A DNA stretch of 64,000 bases. Origin: Pacificispira spongiicola. GTDB lineage: Bacteria > Pseudomonadota > Alphaproteobacteria > UBA8366 > Aestuariispiraceae. The notes under the pieces were generated by a model. That model searched no databases. It was not told the origin of the DNA and worked only from the letters and a program-made list of their open reading frames with translations. This document shows, piece by piece, positions 56,041-64,000 of this stretch. The stretch covers positions 310,001 to 374,000 of the forward strand of contig NZ_JABBNT010000002.1 in assembly GCF_012926505.1 (NCBI RefSeq), written 5' to 3'. Position numbers and translations under genes: made by a program. The number at the start of each line of letters is the position of its first letter. Position 1 is the stretch's first letter.

Positions 56041-56197
56041 GTGTCGTTTCCTCTATTTTCGGATGCCGGGACAATCGTGGAAGACAGCCATATTTGTCAA
56101 CGTCGTGACGGAAACTCAATCAGCAACACAAACTCTCGGTCGCCTTTTCCGGCGCGCTCCGCTAAACCCGAAAGACAAAATAAATACGGGGCGGGAT

Positions 56198-56890
56198 ATG
56201 AAGCTTACCCTTTTCTACGGTACCGATCTGGCGTCCTTCGCGCCGCATATCTGCCTGCGCAAGGCTGAGGCGGTCTTCGACGCGGTTAAACTGGACAAGC
56301 ATAGCGGCGTTCTGTCCGAAAGCTGGTATCTGAAGCTGAATCCGAATGCCCGCATTCCGACTTTGGTGGTCGGCGACCCGGAAGACGGCAACTCAGGCGG
56401 TGGCAACTCAGGAGACGGCGGTTTCATCGTGCGCGAGTCGGCGGCGATCTGCCTGTTCGTTGCGGAACATTTCCCCGATGCAGGCCTGCTTCCCGCTGCC
56501 GGAACGGCGGACCGTGCCCGTGCGATGGACAGCCTGATCTATCTGACCAACACGGTGCAGGCGGATTTGATGGTCTGGTTCTATGGCCACCGTTATTGTG
56601 ACGACGACGCGCAACTGGACGTCATCAAGGGCCACGCCGCGCGCCGTCTCGGCGGCATGTTCGCCACATTGGACGAACAACTGGCGGCGCAGGGCCCATG
56701 GCTGGGTGGCGCGGCGCCCGGATGCGCGGATTACTTCCTCTACATGGTCGCAGGATGGGCGATGCAGGCGGGAATCCCGGAACCGCCGTCCAGCCGCAAG
56801 CACGTGCTGGATCACGCGCGGCGTTGCGAGGCCCTGCCGGAAGTCCGCGACACCATGGCGGCCGAAGGCTTCACCTCGCATTTCGGATAG
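56198..56890 (+). CDS. Glutathione S-transferase family protein
   Basis: 230 residues from ATG 56198. The thioredoxin-like N-terminal domain has LTLFYGTDLASFAPHICLRK (Ser/Cys region near 13-20) and PNARIPTLVV with the cis-Pro. RESAAICLFVAEHF supplies the ESxAI motif. The all-helical C-terminal domain follows. Between strands 3 and 4 there is an insertion with GNSGGGNSGDGG, encoded by a short tandem duplication (about 56388-56420). Substrate unknown. The EamA gene follows after 4 bp. Confidence 0.85.
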   Translation: MKLTLFYGTDLASFAPHICLRKAEAVFDAVKLDKHSGVLSESWYLKLNPNARIPTLVVGDPEDGNSGGGNSGDGGFIVRESAAICLFVAEHFPDAGLLPAAGTADRARAMDSLIYLTNTVQADLMVWFYGHRYCDDDAQLDVIKGHAARRLGGMFATLDEQLAAQGPWLGGAAPGCADYFLYMVAGWAMQAGIPEPPSSRKHVLDHARRCEALPEVRDTMAAEGFTSHFG

Positions 56891-56894
56891 GGTT

Positions 56895-57869
56895 ATGAAA
56901 CCGCAGACCAGCGCCAGTTCCGGCACGGTGGGCATCATGTGCGTCACCGCCGCCGCAGCGACCTTCACCACCGCCGATATGGTGATGAAGTCGTTGAGCG
57001 GCCAGTACGCGCTGCATGAGGTCGTTCTGTTCCGGTCCCTTATCGCGATCACCATTGTTCTGGCGGTATTCGTGCCGCTGGGCGGCGGTTACCGTGCCCT
57101 GAACAGCAAGCGGATGCCGCTGCATTTTCTGCGCGGCTTCTGCGTCGTTTTCGCCAATATGTCCTATTTTTTCGGTCTCGCGTCCCTGGCCTTGGCGGAC
57201 GCGACGGCGATCTTCTTCGTCGCGCCGCTGTTCATCACCGCCTTGTCCGTGCCGATCCTGGGGGAAAAAGTCGGGGCCCGCCGTTGGGTCGCGGTATCGG
57301 TGGGCCTGATCGGCGTCGTGATCATGGTGCGACCGGGGTCTGACTCGATCAAGCTTGCAGCCTTTGCGCCGATTCTGGCGGCTTTCGCCTATGCGTCCAT
57401 GCAGATTCTGTCGCGCAAATTGGGGGTGACGGAAAGCGCCTCCACCCTCGCCTTCTATATCCAGCTGACTTTCATCATCGTCAGCGGCGCCGTCGGTCTC
57501 GTCGCCGGACACGGGCGGTTTGCCGAAGGCATAGACGACCCCAGCATGCAGTTCCTGCTGCGTGCCTGGATCTGGCCCGCCCCGTCGGATTTCATCATCA
57601 TTCTGACCGCCGGGTTCCTGAGCGCCGTCGGTGGATTCCTGATGTCGCAAGGATATCGGCTGGCGGAAGCGGCGACTGCCGCCCCGTTCGAATATGTCGC
57701 GATGCCGATCGCGGTGCTACTGGGCTATTTCGTCTGGGGTGAATTGCCGGACCTGACCGCCTGGATCGGGATCCTGCTGATCGTCGGCAGCGGCCTTTAC
57801 GCTTTCTGGCGTGAAAATGTGCGCGGCCAGCCCGTCGTGTCGAAGCAGCCGATCCAGAAAGGCCGTTAG
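56895..57869 (+). CDS. EamA/DMT-family transporter
   Basis: 324 residues from ATG 56895, with ten predicted membrane segments in two EamA repeats (FRSLIAITIVLAVFVPLGG; AIFFVAPLFITALSVPILGEKVG; and APFEYVAMPIAVLLGYFVWGE, here cited in parts). It resembles RhaT/SAM-type or YdcZ-like exporters; substrate unknown. It lies 4 bp after the GST gene, so the two are probably co-expressed. Convergent with the GNAT gene (4-bp overlap). Confidence 0.85.
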   Translation: MKPQTSASSGTVGIMCVTAAAATFTTADMVMKSLSGQYALHEVVLFRSLIAITIVLAVFVPLGGGYRALNSKRMPLHFLRGFCVVFANMSYFFGLASLALADATAIFFVAPLFITALSVPILGEKVGARRWVAVSVGLIGVVIMVRPGSDSIKLAAFAPILAAFAYASMQILSRKLGVTESASTLAFYIQLTFIIVSGAVGLVAGHGRFAEGIDDPSMQFLLRAWIWPAPSDFIIILTAGFLSAVGGFLMSQGYRLAEAATAAPFEYVAMPIAVLLGYFVWGELPDLTAWIGILLIVGSGLYAFWRENVRGQPVVSKQPIQKGR

Positions 57870-58333
57870 AGCCGTTTACGCATACCGAAATGCGTATGCG
57901 CGAAGCCGTGGCTTTCATAGAAGCGCTTGGCGCGTCCATCCCGGATTCTGTCGGAGGTCAGGACGATCAACCGGCATTCGTTCGTCGCTGCCCAATCTTC
58001 CGTCCAGCGCAGAATTTCCGCGCCGATACCCGCACCGCGAAAGTCCTTATGGACAAATACGGCCTCCAACAGCAGACGTTTGGCCGCCTTGGGGCCGAAG
58101 CTGGGAATGATTGTCGGGTGAAAGGTCGCGACGATCGCGCCGTCCCGCTCCACCACGATCAACCGATCGGACGGCGAGGCGTCGATTTCCTCAAGCGCCG
58201 CGCGATGGCACGGGTCGTTCGCATCGAATGGAACAGGTTCCGGCGACTTGCCGTCGTCGGCCATTATATCGAGAAGCGCGGCCAGATCTTCTGGCCGCGC
58301 ATCCCGAAAAATCAGACTATCCGGTGTCGCCAC
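57866..58333 (-). CDS. GNAT-family acetyltransferase
   Basis: 155 residues with the acetyl-CoA-binding motif A (LEAVFVHKDFRGAGIG, the R-x-x-G-x-G loop) and motif B (AKRFYESHGF). Substrate unknown. It lies 10 bp downstream of icd on the same strand, so it may be in the icd transcript. Confidence 0.85.
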   Translation of the reverse strand: MATPDSLIFRDARPEDLAALLDIMADDGKSPEPVPFDANDPCHRAALEEIDASPSDRLIVVERDGAIVATFHPTIIPSFGPKAAKRLLLEAVFVHKDFRGAGIGAEILRWTEDWAATNECRLIVLTSDRIRDGRAKRFYESHGFAHTHFGMRKRL

Positions 58334-58343
58334 CGTCGGCCTC

Positions 58344-59567
58344 TCACCACTTGTCCATGGCGTTTTTCAGGTTCTCGTCGATCTTGTCGAGGAACTGGGT
58401 CGTGGTCAGCCATTTCTGGCTTTCCCCGATCAGCAGCGCCAGATCCTTGGTCATGAAGCCGCTTTCGACGGTTTCCACGCAGACCTTTTCAAGCGTATCG
58501 GCAAATTTCACCACATCCGGCGTCTCGTCGAACTCACCGCGGTATTTCAGGCCACGGGTCCAGGCGAAGATCGACGCGATCGGGTTCGTGGAGGTTTCCT
58601 TGCCCTGCTGGTGCTGACGGAAGTGACGGGTCACCGTGCCGTGCGCGGCTTCGGCTTCCACCGTCTGCCCGTCCGGCGTCATCAGGACGGAGGTCATCAG
58701 ACCCAGCGACCCGAAGCCCTGGGCGACGGAGTCGGACTGAACGTCGCCGTCGTAGTTCTTGGCGGCCCAGACGAATTCGCCGGCGGCCTTCATCGCGAAG
58801 GCGACCATGTCGTCGATCAGGCGGTGTTCGTACCAGATGCCGGCTTCTTCGAAGGTCGCCTTGAACTCTTCCTCATAGACTTCCTGGAAGAGATCCTTGA
58901 AACGGCCGTCATAGGCTTTCAGGATCGTATTCTTGGTCGACAGGTAGACCGGCTGTTTGCGCATCAGGCCATAGTTCATGCAGGCCCGGGCGAAGCCGCG
59001 GATCGATTCGTCCAGGTTATACATGGCCATCGCGACGCCGGAGCCGTCGAACTTGAACACCTGGTGGCGGATCGTTTCGCCATCCGGATCTTCCGGCGTG
59101 AAGGTGATGGACAACAGACCCGGCCCCGGGACCAGGAAATCGGTGGCGCGGTATTGGTCGCCGAAGGCATGACGGGCGACGACGATCGGCTTGGACCAGC
59201 TGGTGACCAGACGCGGCACGTTCTGGCAGACGATCGGCTCACGGAAAACCGTACCGTCCAGAATGTTGCGGATCGTACCGTTCGGGGAGCGCCACATGCT
59301 CTTCAGGCCGAATTCCTCGACCCGCGCTTCGTCCGGAGTGATGGTCGCGCATTTCACGCCGACACGGTATTTCTTGATGGCGTTGGCGGCGTCGACGGTG
59401 ATCTGGTCGTCGGTCTCGTCGCGCTTTTCGATGCCGAGATCATAGTATTTCAGGTCGATATCGAGATAGGGCAGGATCAATTTGGTCTTAATGAAGTCCC
59501 AGATGATCCGGGTCATTTCGTCGCCGTCGAGTTCGACGACAGGGTTGGCGACCTTAATCTTCGACAT
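58344..59567 (-). CDS. icd: NADP-dependent isocitrate dehydrogenase
   Basis: 407 residues of the eukaryote-like (type II) homodimeric IDH found in alphaproteobacteria. Markers are [46 protein letters not shown] and [13 protein letters not shown]. It converts isocitrate to 2-oxoglutarate with NADP. The ATG at 59567 gives the standard MSKIKV start; the frame is open further upstream but without support. A candidate promoter lies about 90 bp upstream. Confidence 0.95.
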   Translation of the reverse strand: MSKIKVANPVVELDGDEMTRIIWDFIKTKLILPYLDIDLKYYDLGIEKRDETDDQITVDAANAIKKYRVGVKCATITPDEARVEEFGLKSMWRSPNGTIRNILDGTVFREPIVCQNVPRLVTSWSKPIVVARHAFGDQYRATDFLVPGPGLLSITFTPEDPDGETIRHQVFKFDGSGVAMAMYNLDESIRGFARACMNYGLMRKQPVYLSTKNTILKAYDGRFKDLFQEVYEEEFKATFEEAGIWYEHRLIDDMVAFAMKAAGEFVWAAKNYDGDVQSDSVAQGFGSLGLMTSVLMTPDGQTVEAEAAHGTVTRHFRQHQQGKETSTNPIASIFAWTRGLKYRGEFDETPDVVKFADTLEKVCVETVESGFMTKDLALLIGESQKWLTTTQFLDKIDENLKNAMDKW

Positions 59568-59657
59568 GGGTGTGAGGCTCCCGTGACTAGAGGGTGCGGG
59601 CGTTGGACACGCGAAACGGCGACGCGTCCCATCGGCCCGTCGGCTGAACTGGCGCGG

Positions 59658-59686
59658 ACCATACAGTAGGCGTCGCAAAGCCGCAA
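59658..59686 (-). promoter_or_regulatory. Candidate sigma-70 promoter for icd
   Basis: On the minus strand, TTGCGG (59686-59681), a 17-base spacer, and TATGGT (59663-59658), about 90 bp upstream of the icd start. Box quality and spacing are good but unverified. Confidence 0.4.
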
Positions 59687-59734
59687 TCGCTTGGACACGG
59701 CGGATGCCCTAGGATTAATCGGACAAAGTGCGGG

Positions 59735-60265
59735 TTAATCGAACAAACTGTCGATTTCCGATTGGTCCATAACGGTCGTACCGTGTTCGGCAGGCGCGGC
59801 AGCGTCCAGGCTGGCCTTATACTGTTCCTCATTCATGGCGCCGTTGATCAGGGCGCTCATCATATCGATACGCCCGCGCAGCGACATGGAGAGATTCCGC
59901 GCTTCAACCGACAGCACGTGAGTGTCGCCCGCATCGGCCAGCGCCCTCAGGCGCGGCAGGCCTTCGGCGATTTCGGCGTCCATGCGGTCCACGCAGTCGT
60001 CGAGCGGCACGCGGTATTCATCCGGCGCGCTTTCATAGGCGAAACAGGCCAGATCCTTGTGTTGGAACGAACTGTTCTGGAAATGCTCGTGATAGGTTAG
60101 CGGCGTCCAGGCCTCCGCTTCCTCCAGCATATCCGGCATATCGGCGACCATTTCGAGCATCATGACAAGCTCGTTGAAGTGGTTCAGATAGTCGGTGGAA
60201 AGCAGAGTGATATTGTTGATCGTCGTATCTTTGACGAGCTTCCGATATGTCTCCGTTAACTTCAC
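59735..60265 (-). CDS. Small conserved-looking protein ending in a FliM-like peptide
   Basis: 176 residues from GTG 60265 (AAGG upstream). Mostly helical and acidic, with several Met-rich helices (MMLEMVADMPDMLEEAEAW) and a His/Phe segment HEHFQNSSFQHKDLACF. No domain I recognise. The last eleven residues, MDQSEIDSLFD, resemble the N-terminal CheY-binding peptide of the flagellar switch protein FliM (LSQAEIDALL). A docking tail for a response-regulator receiver domain is therefore possible. Neighbours (icd, LOG) give no functional hint. Confidence 0.65.
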   Translation of the reverse strand: MKLTETYRKLVKDTTINNITLLSTDYLNHFNELVMMLEMVADMPDMLEEAEAWTPLTYHEHFQNSSFQHKDLACFAYESAPDEYRVPLDDCVDRMDAEIAEGLPRLRALADAGDTHVLSVEARNLSMSLRGRIDMMSALINGAMNEEQYKASLDAAAPAEHGTTVMDQSEIDSLFD

Positions 60266-60376
60266 GCGACCGAACCTTCTAGCAATACGCCCCCCTCCGA
60301 GCGGACCATAACACGATTTGCCGGAAGCGAACCTGTTTGTCGCAGGATAATGGAAAAGGCAGCCGTTAGACGCCGA

Positions 60377-60970
60377 TCATGTCCGGTCCAGGCGGTGCCG
60401 GTCGATGTCAGACTTAGCGGCACCCTCCAAAAGGGTAGGAATGACCTCTTCCACATTATCCACGACGCGGAAGAATTTCAGGTACCGTTCCTGCACGAAC
60501 CCCTCGCGCACCTGATGTTCGACAAGGTGAACGAAATGATCCCAATATCCTTCGATATTGAGGAGCACGATCGGCTTGTCGTGAAGCTGCAACTGCTTCC
60601 AGGTCAGGATTTCGAATGTTTCGTCCAGCGTCCCCAACCCGCCCGGCAGAACGACGAATCCATCGGACAGTTCCGCCATTCGGGCCTTTCGATCGTGCAT
60701 GTTGTCGGTGCGGATCAGCTCCGTCAGGTTCGCTTTCCCGACTTCGGCCTGATCCAGGAAATGCGGGATGATGCCGGTGACCCGGCCGCCCTTGTCCAGG
60801 ACCGCCTGAGCGACCTCTCCCATCAGGCCGACCGCACCGCCACCGTACACCAGTCTGATCTCCGCTTCCGCCAGCATATTGCCCAATCGCCGGGCGGCTG
60901 TTGTAAAGGCGGGCCGTGCACCATGCCGCGAGCCGCAATAAACACATACTGAACCGACACGCGCGTGCAC
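60377..60970 (-). CDS. LOG-family (TIGR00730) Rossmann-fold protein
   Basis: 197 residues from GTG 60970, chosen because AGGAGGT lies 7 bases upstream and SVCVYCGSR then falls near residue 7, as in the family. The signature PGGLGTLDE (with EILTWKQLQLHDKPI) and VYGGGAVGLMG are present. Relatives release cytokinin bases from nucleoside 5'-monophosphates or act as nucleotide phosphoribohydrolases. In bacteria their role is usually unknown. An open extension to 61111 is not supported. Confidence 0.85.
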   Translation of the reverse strand: MHARVGSVCVYCGSRHGARPAFTTAARRLGNMLAEAEIRLVYGGGAVGLMGEVAQAVLDKGGRVTGIIPHFLDQAEVGKANLTELIRTDNMHDRKARMAELSDGFVVLPGGLGTLDETFEILTWKQLQLHDKPIVLLNIEGYWDHFVHLVEHQVREGFVQERYLKFFRVVDNVEEVIPTLLEGAAKSDIDRHRLDRT

Positions 60971-60977
60971 TTCTGGT

Positions 60978-60984
60978 ACCTCCT
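60978..60984 (-). promoter_or_regulatory. Perfect Shine-Dalgarno for the LOG gene
   Basis: AGGAGGT on the minus strand, 7 bases before GTG 60970. It decides this start against longer in-frame alternatives. Confidence 0.7.
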
Positions 60985-61200
60985 GTAACGACAAACACTG
61001 TTCCAACAGTATCGTCCTGAAGAACCGGATTAAAAGCCGAAAGTCGACCGTCGCGACGTTACCGTTATCCACCCTTCTCTCTTCGCCTATTGAGTGAGGT
61101 CGCCGTGACAAGTAAAGTCGCTGGAAATACGAATGGATCGTATGGTTCGTCCGACCTATTTGGGAACTGGGTCGATTGAGGCGGCGGAACGGGGGACAGG

Positions 61201-62307
61201 TTGAATCGAACGGTTTTGATCGGCGTTATCGGCGGCATTCTGCTGCTCCTGGCGCTGCTGCTGAATTGGTGGAGCATGCCGTCCACCGATCCGGTGAGCG
61301 ACGGCGCGCCCGCAACTGCGGAAACGACCGATTCCGGCAATGCCGACACCGCCGGGACGTCCACGACGCCGGCGCCGGAAATCGTCACGACCGATCCCAG
61401 TGTCGGACAAACCGAGGACCAGGATCCGCTTGCCGACCCCATCAAACCGACCTTCGACGTGGTTCGCGTCGATCCGAACGGCGATACGGTCATCGCCGGG
61501 CGCGCCCACCCGCTGGCTACGGTCACCGTTCGAGACAATGATACCGATCTGGGCCAGTCCACCGCCGACGACCGTGGGGAATGGGTCTATCTGCCCACCA
61601 GTCCGCTGGAACCCGGGCCCCATGAATTGAAGCTGTCTTCCGTTCTGCCGGACGACCGCACCGTGGAAGGCGACGGTACCGTCGTTCTGGTCGTGCCGAA
61701 ACCCGGCCACGACGTCAGCGGACAACCGCTCGAAGAAGGAACGCAACAGCAGCCCTTGGTCGTCCTGATCCCGGAAAAGGGCAAGCCGGGGGCGGAACTG
61801 ATTCAGAAACCAGGCGGTGCGTCCGGCATGACCGGCACGGCGGAACCGGGTGGCGTCAGCACCGAAGATGGCAGCCTGACCGTTGAAACCATCGACTATG
61901 ATCAGGACGGCAATATCTCCATTTCCGGTCGCGGCCCCGAGGGCAGCACCATCATCGCCTATCTGAACAACGCCCCTATCGGGGACGGTTCCGTTGGCGA
62001 GGACGGTTATTGGCGCGTCGATCCGGAGCAGGAAGTTTCACCGGGCGTCTATCGCCTGCGGTTCGACGCCGTGCGGGACGCGTCGGTCATTGCGCGCCTG
62101 GAAATACCGTTCAGCCGCGCCGCGCCCCTTGCGGATCTGGACCCGGATTCCTTTATTGTCGTGCAGCCCGGCAACAGCCTGTGGCGTATTGCCCGGCGGA
62201 CATTGGGTACCGGCTTCAGCTATACTGAGATTTACGAGGCGAATAGCGACCAAATCCGCGATCCGGATCTGATTTATCCCGGTCAGGTCTTCGAGATACC
62301 GAAATAG
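61201..62307 (+). CDS. Membrane-anchored LysM protein with Ig-like modules
   Basis: 368 residues from TTG 61201 with GGGGGACAGG upstream. One N-terminal membrane segment (about 5-24) anchors it to the inner membrane. A Thr/Pro/Asp-rich linker (about 28-82) is followed by two beta-sandwich Ig-like modules (about 83-170 and 225-300), which share the TVIAGRA/NISISGRG and STADDRGEW/GSVGEDGYW patterns. The C-terminal LysM (about 317-368: VVQPGNSLWRIAR to IYPGQVFEIP) binds peptidoglycan. It probably bridges membrane and cell wall. The 230-bp upstream gap shows no other gene. Confidence 0.88.
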   Translation: MNRTVLIGVIGGILLLLALLLNWWSMPSTDPVSDGAPATAETTDSGNADTAGTSTTPAPEIVTTDPSVGQTEDQDPLADPIKPTFDVVRVDPNGDTVIAGRAHPLATVTVRDNDTDLGQSTADDRGEWVYLPTSPLEPGPHELKLSSVLPDDRTVEGDGTVVLVVPKPGHDVSGQPLEEGTQQQPLVVLIPEKGKPGAELIQKPGGASGMTGTAEPGGVSTEDGSLTVETIDYDQDGNISISGRGPEGSTIIAYLNNAPIGDGSVGEDGYWRVDPEQEVSPGVYRLRFDAVRDASVIARLEIPFSRAAPLADLDPDSFIVVQPGNSLWRIARRTLGTGFSYTEIYEANSDQIRDPDLIYPGQVFEIPK

Positions 62308-62407
62308 GCCGCAATGAACCGCCGCAGCGCCGAAGACCGGCGTCCCGGACCAAGCGCATGACTTGCGCCACCGGGAACGGGATCGTTAAACCGAGAGGAA
62401 TTTACGG

Positions 62408-63112
62408 ATGAAAAGCGCCCTGGATACGGTCATCGTTCCGATACACCGGGAAGGCTATCCCTTTATCGTTTTGTTTGCCGTTTGCGGATTCGGCATCGGC
62501 TTCCTGTGGGAGCCGCTGTGGGTGCTGGGTCTGATCCTGACCGCGTGGTGCGTCTATTTCTTCCGCGATCCGGATCGCGTCACCCCGACCCGACAGGGGT
62601 TGGTCATCAGTCCTGCCGACGGCGTCGTGCAAAGCGTCGGCAAGGCGGAACCGCCGCCAGAACTGGAAATGCCGGCGAAGCCCGTTTGGCGCATCTGCGT
62701 CTTCATGAACGTCTTCAACGTCCATGTGAACCGCGCACCGGTCGACGGCACGATCACAAAAATGGAATACCGCCCGGGCAAATTCCTCAACGCCTCCCTG
62801 GACAAGGCCAGCACGGATAACGAGCGCCAGTGCTTCCGCATCGAAACACCGACGGGCAAGGAATTCGCGGTGGTGCAGATTGCAGGACTGGTTGCCCGAC
62901 GCATCCTGGCTGATGTAGAACCCGGCGACGAGGTCCAGGCTGGACAGCGGATCGGCATGATCCGGTTCGGCAGCCGCGTCGATGTATATCTGCCACCGAA
63001 TGTCGTTCCCATGGTCTGCGAAGGGCAATTGGCGATTGCCGGTGAAACCGTCCTCGCCGATATGGGCGGGGTTAAGGGTAAGGAAGGCGTCCGCGAAGGC
63101 GCAACACGCTGA
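62408..63112 (+). CDS. psd: Phosphatidylserine decarboxylase, short (type A) form
   Basis: 234 residues of the short PSD-A type. An N-terminal membrane-associated segment is followed by [24 protein letters not shown], and the self-cleavage region [11 protein letters not shown], where the Gly-Ser bond generates the pyruvoyl group. It converts phosphatidylserine to phosphatidylethanolamine. pssA follows after 16 bp, as in many alphaproteobacteria. Confidence 0.93.
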   Translation: MKSALDTVIVPIHREGYPFIVLFAVCGFGIGFLWEPLWVLGLILTAWCVYFFRDPDRVTPTRQGLVISPADGVVQSVGKAEPPPELEMPAKPVWRICVFMNVFNVHVNRAPVDGTITKMEYRPGKFLNASLDKASTDNERQCFRIETPTGKEFAVVQIAGLVARRILADVEPGDEVQAGQRIGMIRFGSRVDVYLPPNVVPMVCEGQLAIAGETVLADMGGVKGKEGVREGATR

Positions 63113-63128
63113 AAGCAGGCGAAATTAC

Positions 63129-64000
63129 ATGCTGAAACCGACTGCCAGAAAACGGCGCGCGCCGCGACTGAAAGGGATGACCGTCGCCCGGTTGATCCCG
63201 AACATGATCACCGTGGCGGCGACTTGCGCGGGATTGAGTGGTATTCGCTTCGCTCTCGATGGCCGTTGGGAAGTCGCGCTGGGCGCCATTCTGGTCGCCG
63301 CCGTTTTGGACGCCTTGGACGGCCGCATGGCGCGCCTGCTGCACGCGACCAGCGACTTCGGTGCGCAATTGGATTCGCTCAGCGATTTCGTCGCCTTCGG
63401 TGTTTCCCCCGCCCTGATCATGTGGCTTTGGGGGTTGGGCGACCTTGGCGGTCCGGGCTGGGGCATCGCCCTGTTCTTCGCTATGTGCTGCGGTTTGCGG
63501 CTGGCGCGGTTCAACAGCCGCCTGGATAAGCTGCCGCCCTATGCCTACAACTATTTTCAGGGCATTCCCGCCCCGGCGGGGGCCGCCGTGGCCATGATGC
63601 CCATGGCGCTCGGCTTCGTTCTGGGCGACACGGTCAGCATTCCGCCGCTCGCCTCCGGGATTTGGGTGGTGGCGATCGCGCTTCTGATGGTCAGCGAATT
63701 GCCGACCTATTCATTCAAGAAGTTCAAGCTGGCGCCGCGATGGGTCCTTCCCTTCATGGTGACGGTCGGATTGGCCTTGGCCGGTTTGTTCAGCGCACCC
63801 TGGGAAACGCTCAGTCTCGTCGGCGTCGTCTACCTGACCACACTGCCGATGTCGGTGCGTTCATTTTCGCGGTTGAAAGCGGAAGCAGAACGGCTGCAAA
63901 CGGACGAACCGTCTGTTGATGAGATGTCCGCGGATGAGGCGAAATCAGATGGCGGCACCGGCAAGGATGGCGATGCGGATAATACGTCCGCGTCGATCCA
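63129..64000 (+). CDS. pssA: CDP-diacylglycerol-serine O-phosphatidyltransferase, 3' end outside window
   Basis: 290 codons are visible from ATG 63129, open to the window end. The CDP-alcohol phosphatidyltransferase motif is complete: D-x2-DG-x2-AR-x8-G-x3-D-x3-D (LDALDGRMARLLH, then FGAQLDSLSD). About eight hydrophobic segments follow. The end of the visible sequence is an acidic, Asp/Gly/Thr-rich tail, longer than I expect for this enzyme. It makes phosphatidylserine for the adjacent psd product. Confidence 0.93.
   Translation, partial: MLKPTARKRRAPRLKGMTVARLIPNMITVAATCAGLSGIRFALDGRWEVALGAILVAAVLDALDGRMARLLHATSDFGAQLDSLSDFVAFGVSPALIMWLWGLGDLGGPGWGIALFFAMCCGLRLARFNSRLDKLPPYAYNYFQGIPAPAGAAVAMMPMALGFVLGDTVSIPPLASGIWVVAIALLMVSELPTYSFKKFKLAPRWVLPFMVTVGLALAGLFSAPWETLSLVGVVYLTTLPMSVRSFSRLKAEAERLQTDEPSVDEMSADEAKSDGGTGKDGDADNTSASI

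Overview
The window looks like chromosomal DNA from a free-living, probably aquatic alphaproteobacterium, most likely Rhodospirillales or a relative. This is a reading from gene content, not a phylogeny. The supports are the slt/dapA-smpB and ruvX/gatC-gatA arrangements, an NADP-type isocitrate dehydrogenase, an LdtR-like MarR regulator, a stand-alone CULT (cereblon-like) protein of the Magnetospirillum type, and a generally high G+C. The exception is one sharply AT-rich island at about 22040-23150. I saw no rRNA, tRNA, insertion sequence, prophage or CRISPR array.

Layout. 1-8129 is the 3' part of a giant beta-repeat surface or secreted protein, followed by a CHASE2 adenylate cyclase (8164-10515). 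10538-14946 holds a TPR glycosyltransferase, a secreted protein with a duplicated W/C motif and an FAH-family hydrolase. 15240-20851 is a complete dppABCDF dipeptide importer with a hairpin between dppA and dppB. 20855-23152 is the most unusual stretch: a CULT-domain protein, a short-chain dehydrogenase with an altered nucleotide-binding motif, and an AT-rich orphan gene for a membrane-anchored coiled-coil protein. 23153-29131 is a HisA paralogue lacking the first catalytic Asp, then a carnitine/crotonobetaine-type CoA cluster (CaiD-like hydratase, ADP-forming CoA ligase, acyl-CoA dehydrogenase) with a divergent GlxA/CdhR-type AraC regulator. 29159-31372 encodes ManC and an SDR. 31505-38497 is amino-acid metabolism: an orphan binding protein, davB and davA (lysine 2-monooxygenase route) in one operon with a class IV aminotransferase and a sulfotransferase-like protein, and a divergent DadA-like oxidase.

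38577-40385 is an EAL-CBS-GGDEF protein with degenerate catalytic motifs. 40394-49992 is largely housekeeping: an EamA exporter, smpB, dapA, a Slt70-type lytic transglycosylase, HAD and alpha/beta hydrolases, a threonine dehydratase, ruvX, gatC and gatA (gatB is absent from the window). 50014-53870 holds an MFS transporter, a Tat-exported YHYH protein, a MoxR ATPase with a strong terminator, and an LdtR-like regulator. 54007-57869 covers valine catabolism (mmsB, 3-hydroxyisobutyryl-CoA hydrolase), a GST and an EamA transporter. 57866-64000 has a GNAT protein, icd, a small protein ending in a FliM-like peptide, a LOG-family protein, a LysM protein, and psd-pssA for phosphatidylethanolamine synthesis (pssA runs off the window).

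The candidates for undescribed biology are the CULT protein and its neighbours, the AT-rich membrane coiled-coil gene, the D8Q HisA paralogue next to carnitine-type genes, the aminotransferase-sulfotransferase-davAB operon, and the small protein with a FliM-like tail. All identifications come from reading motifs and remembered family sequences; no database search was run.
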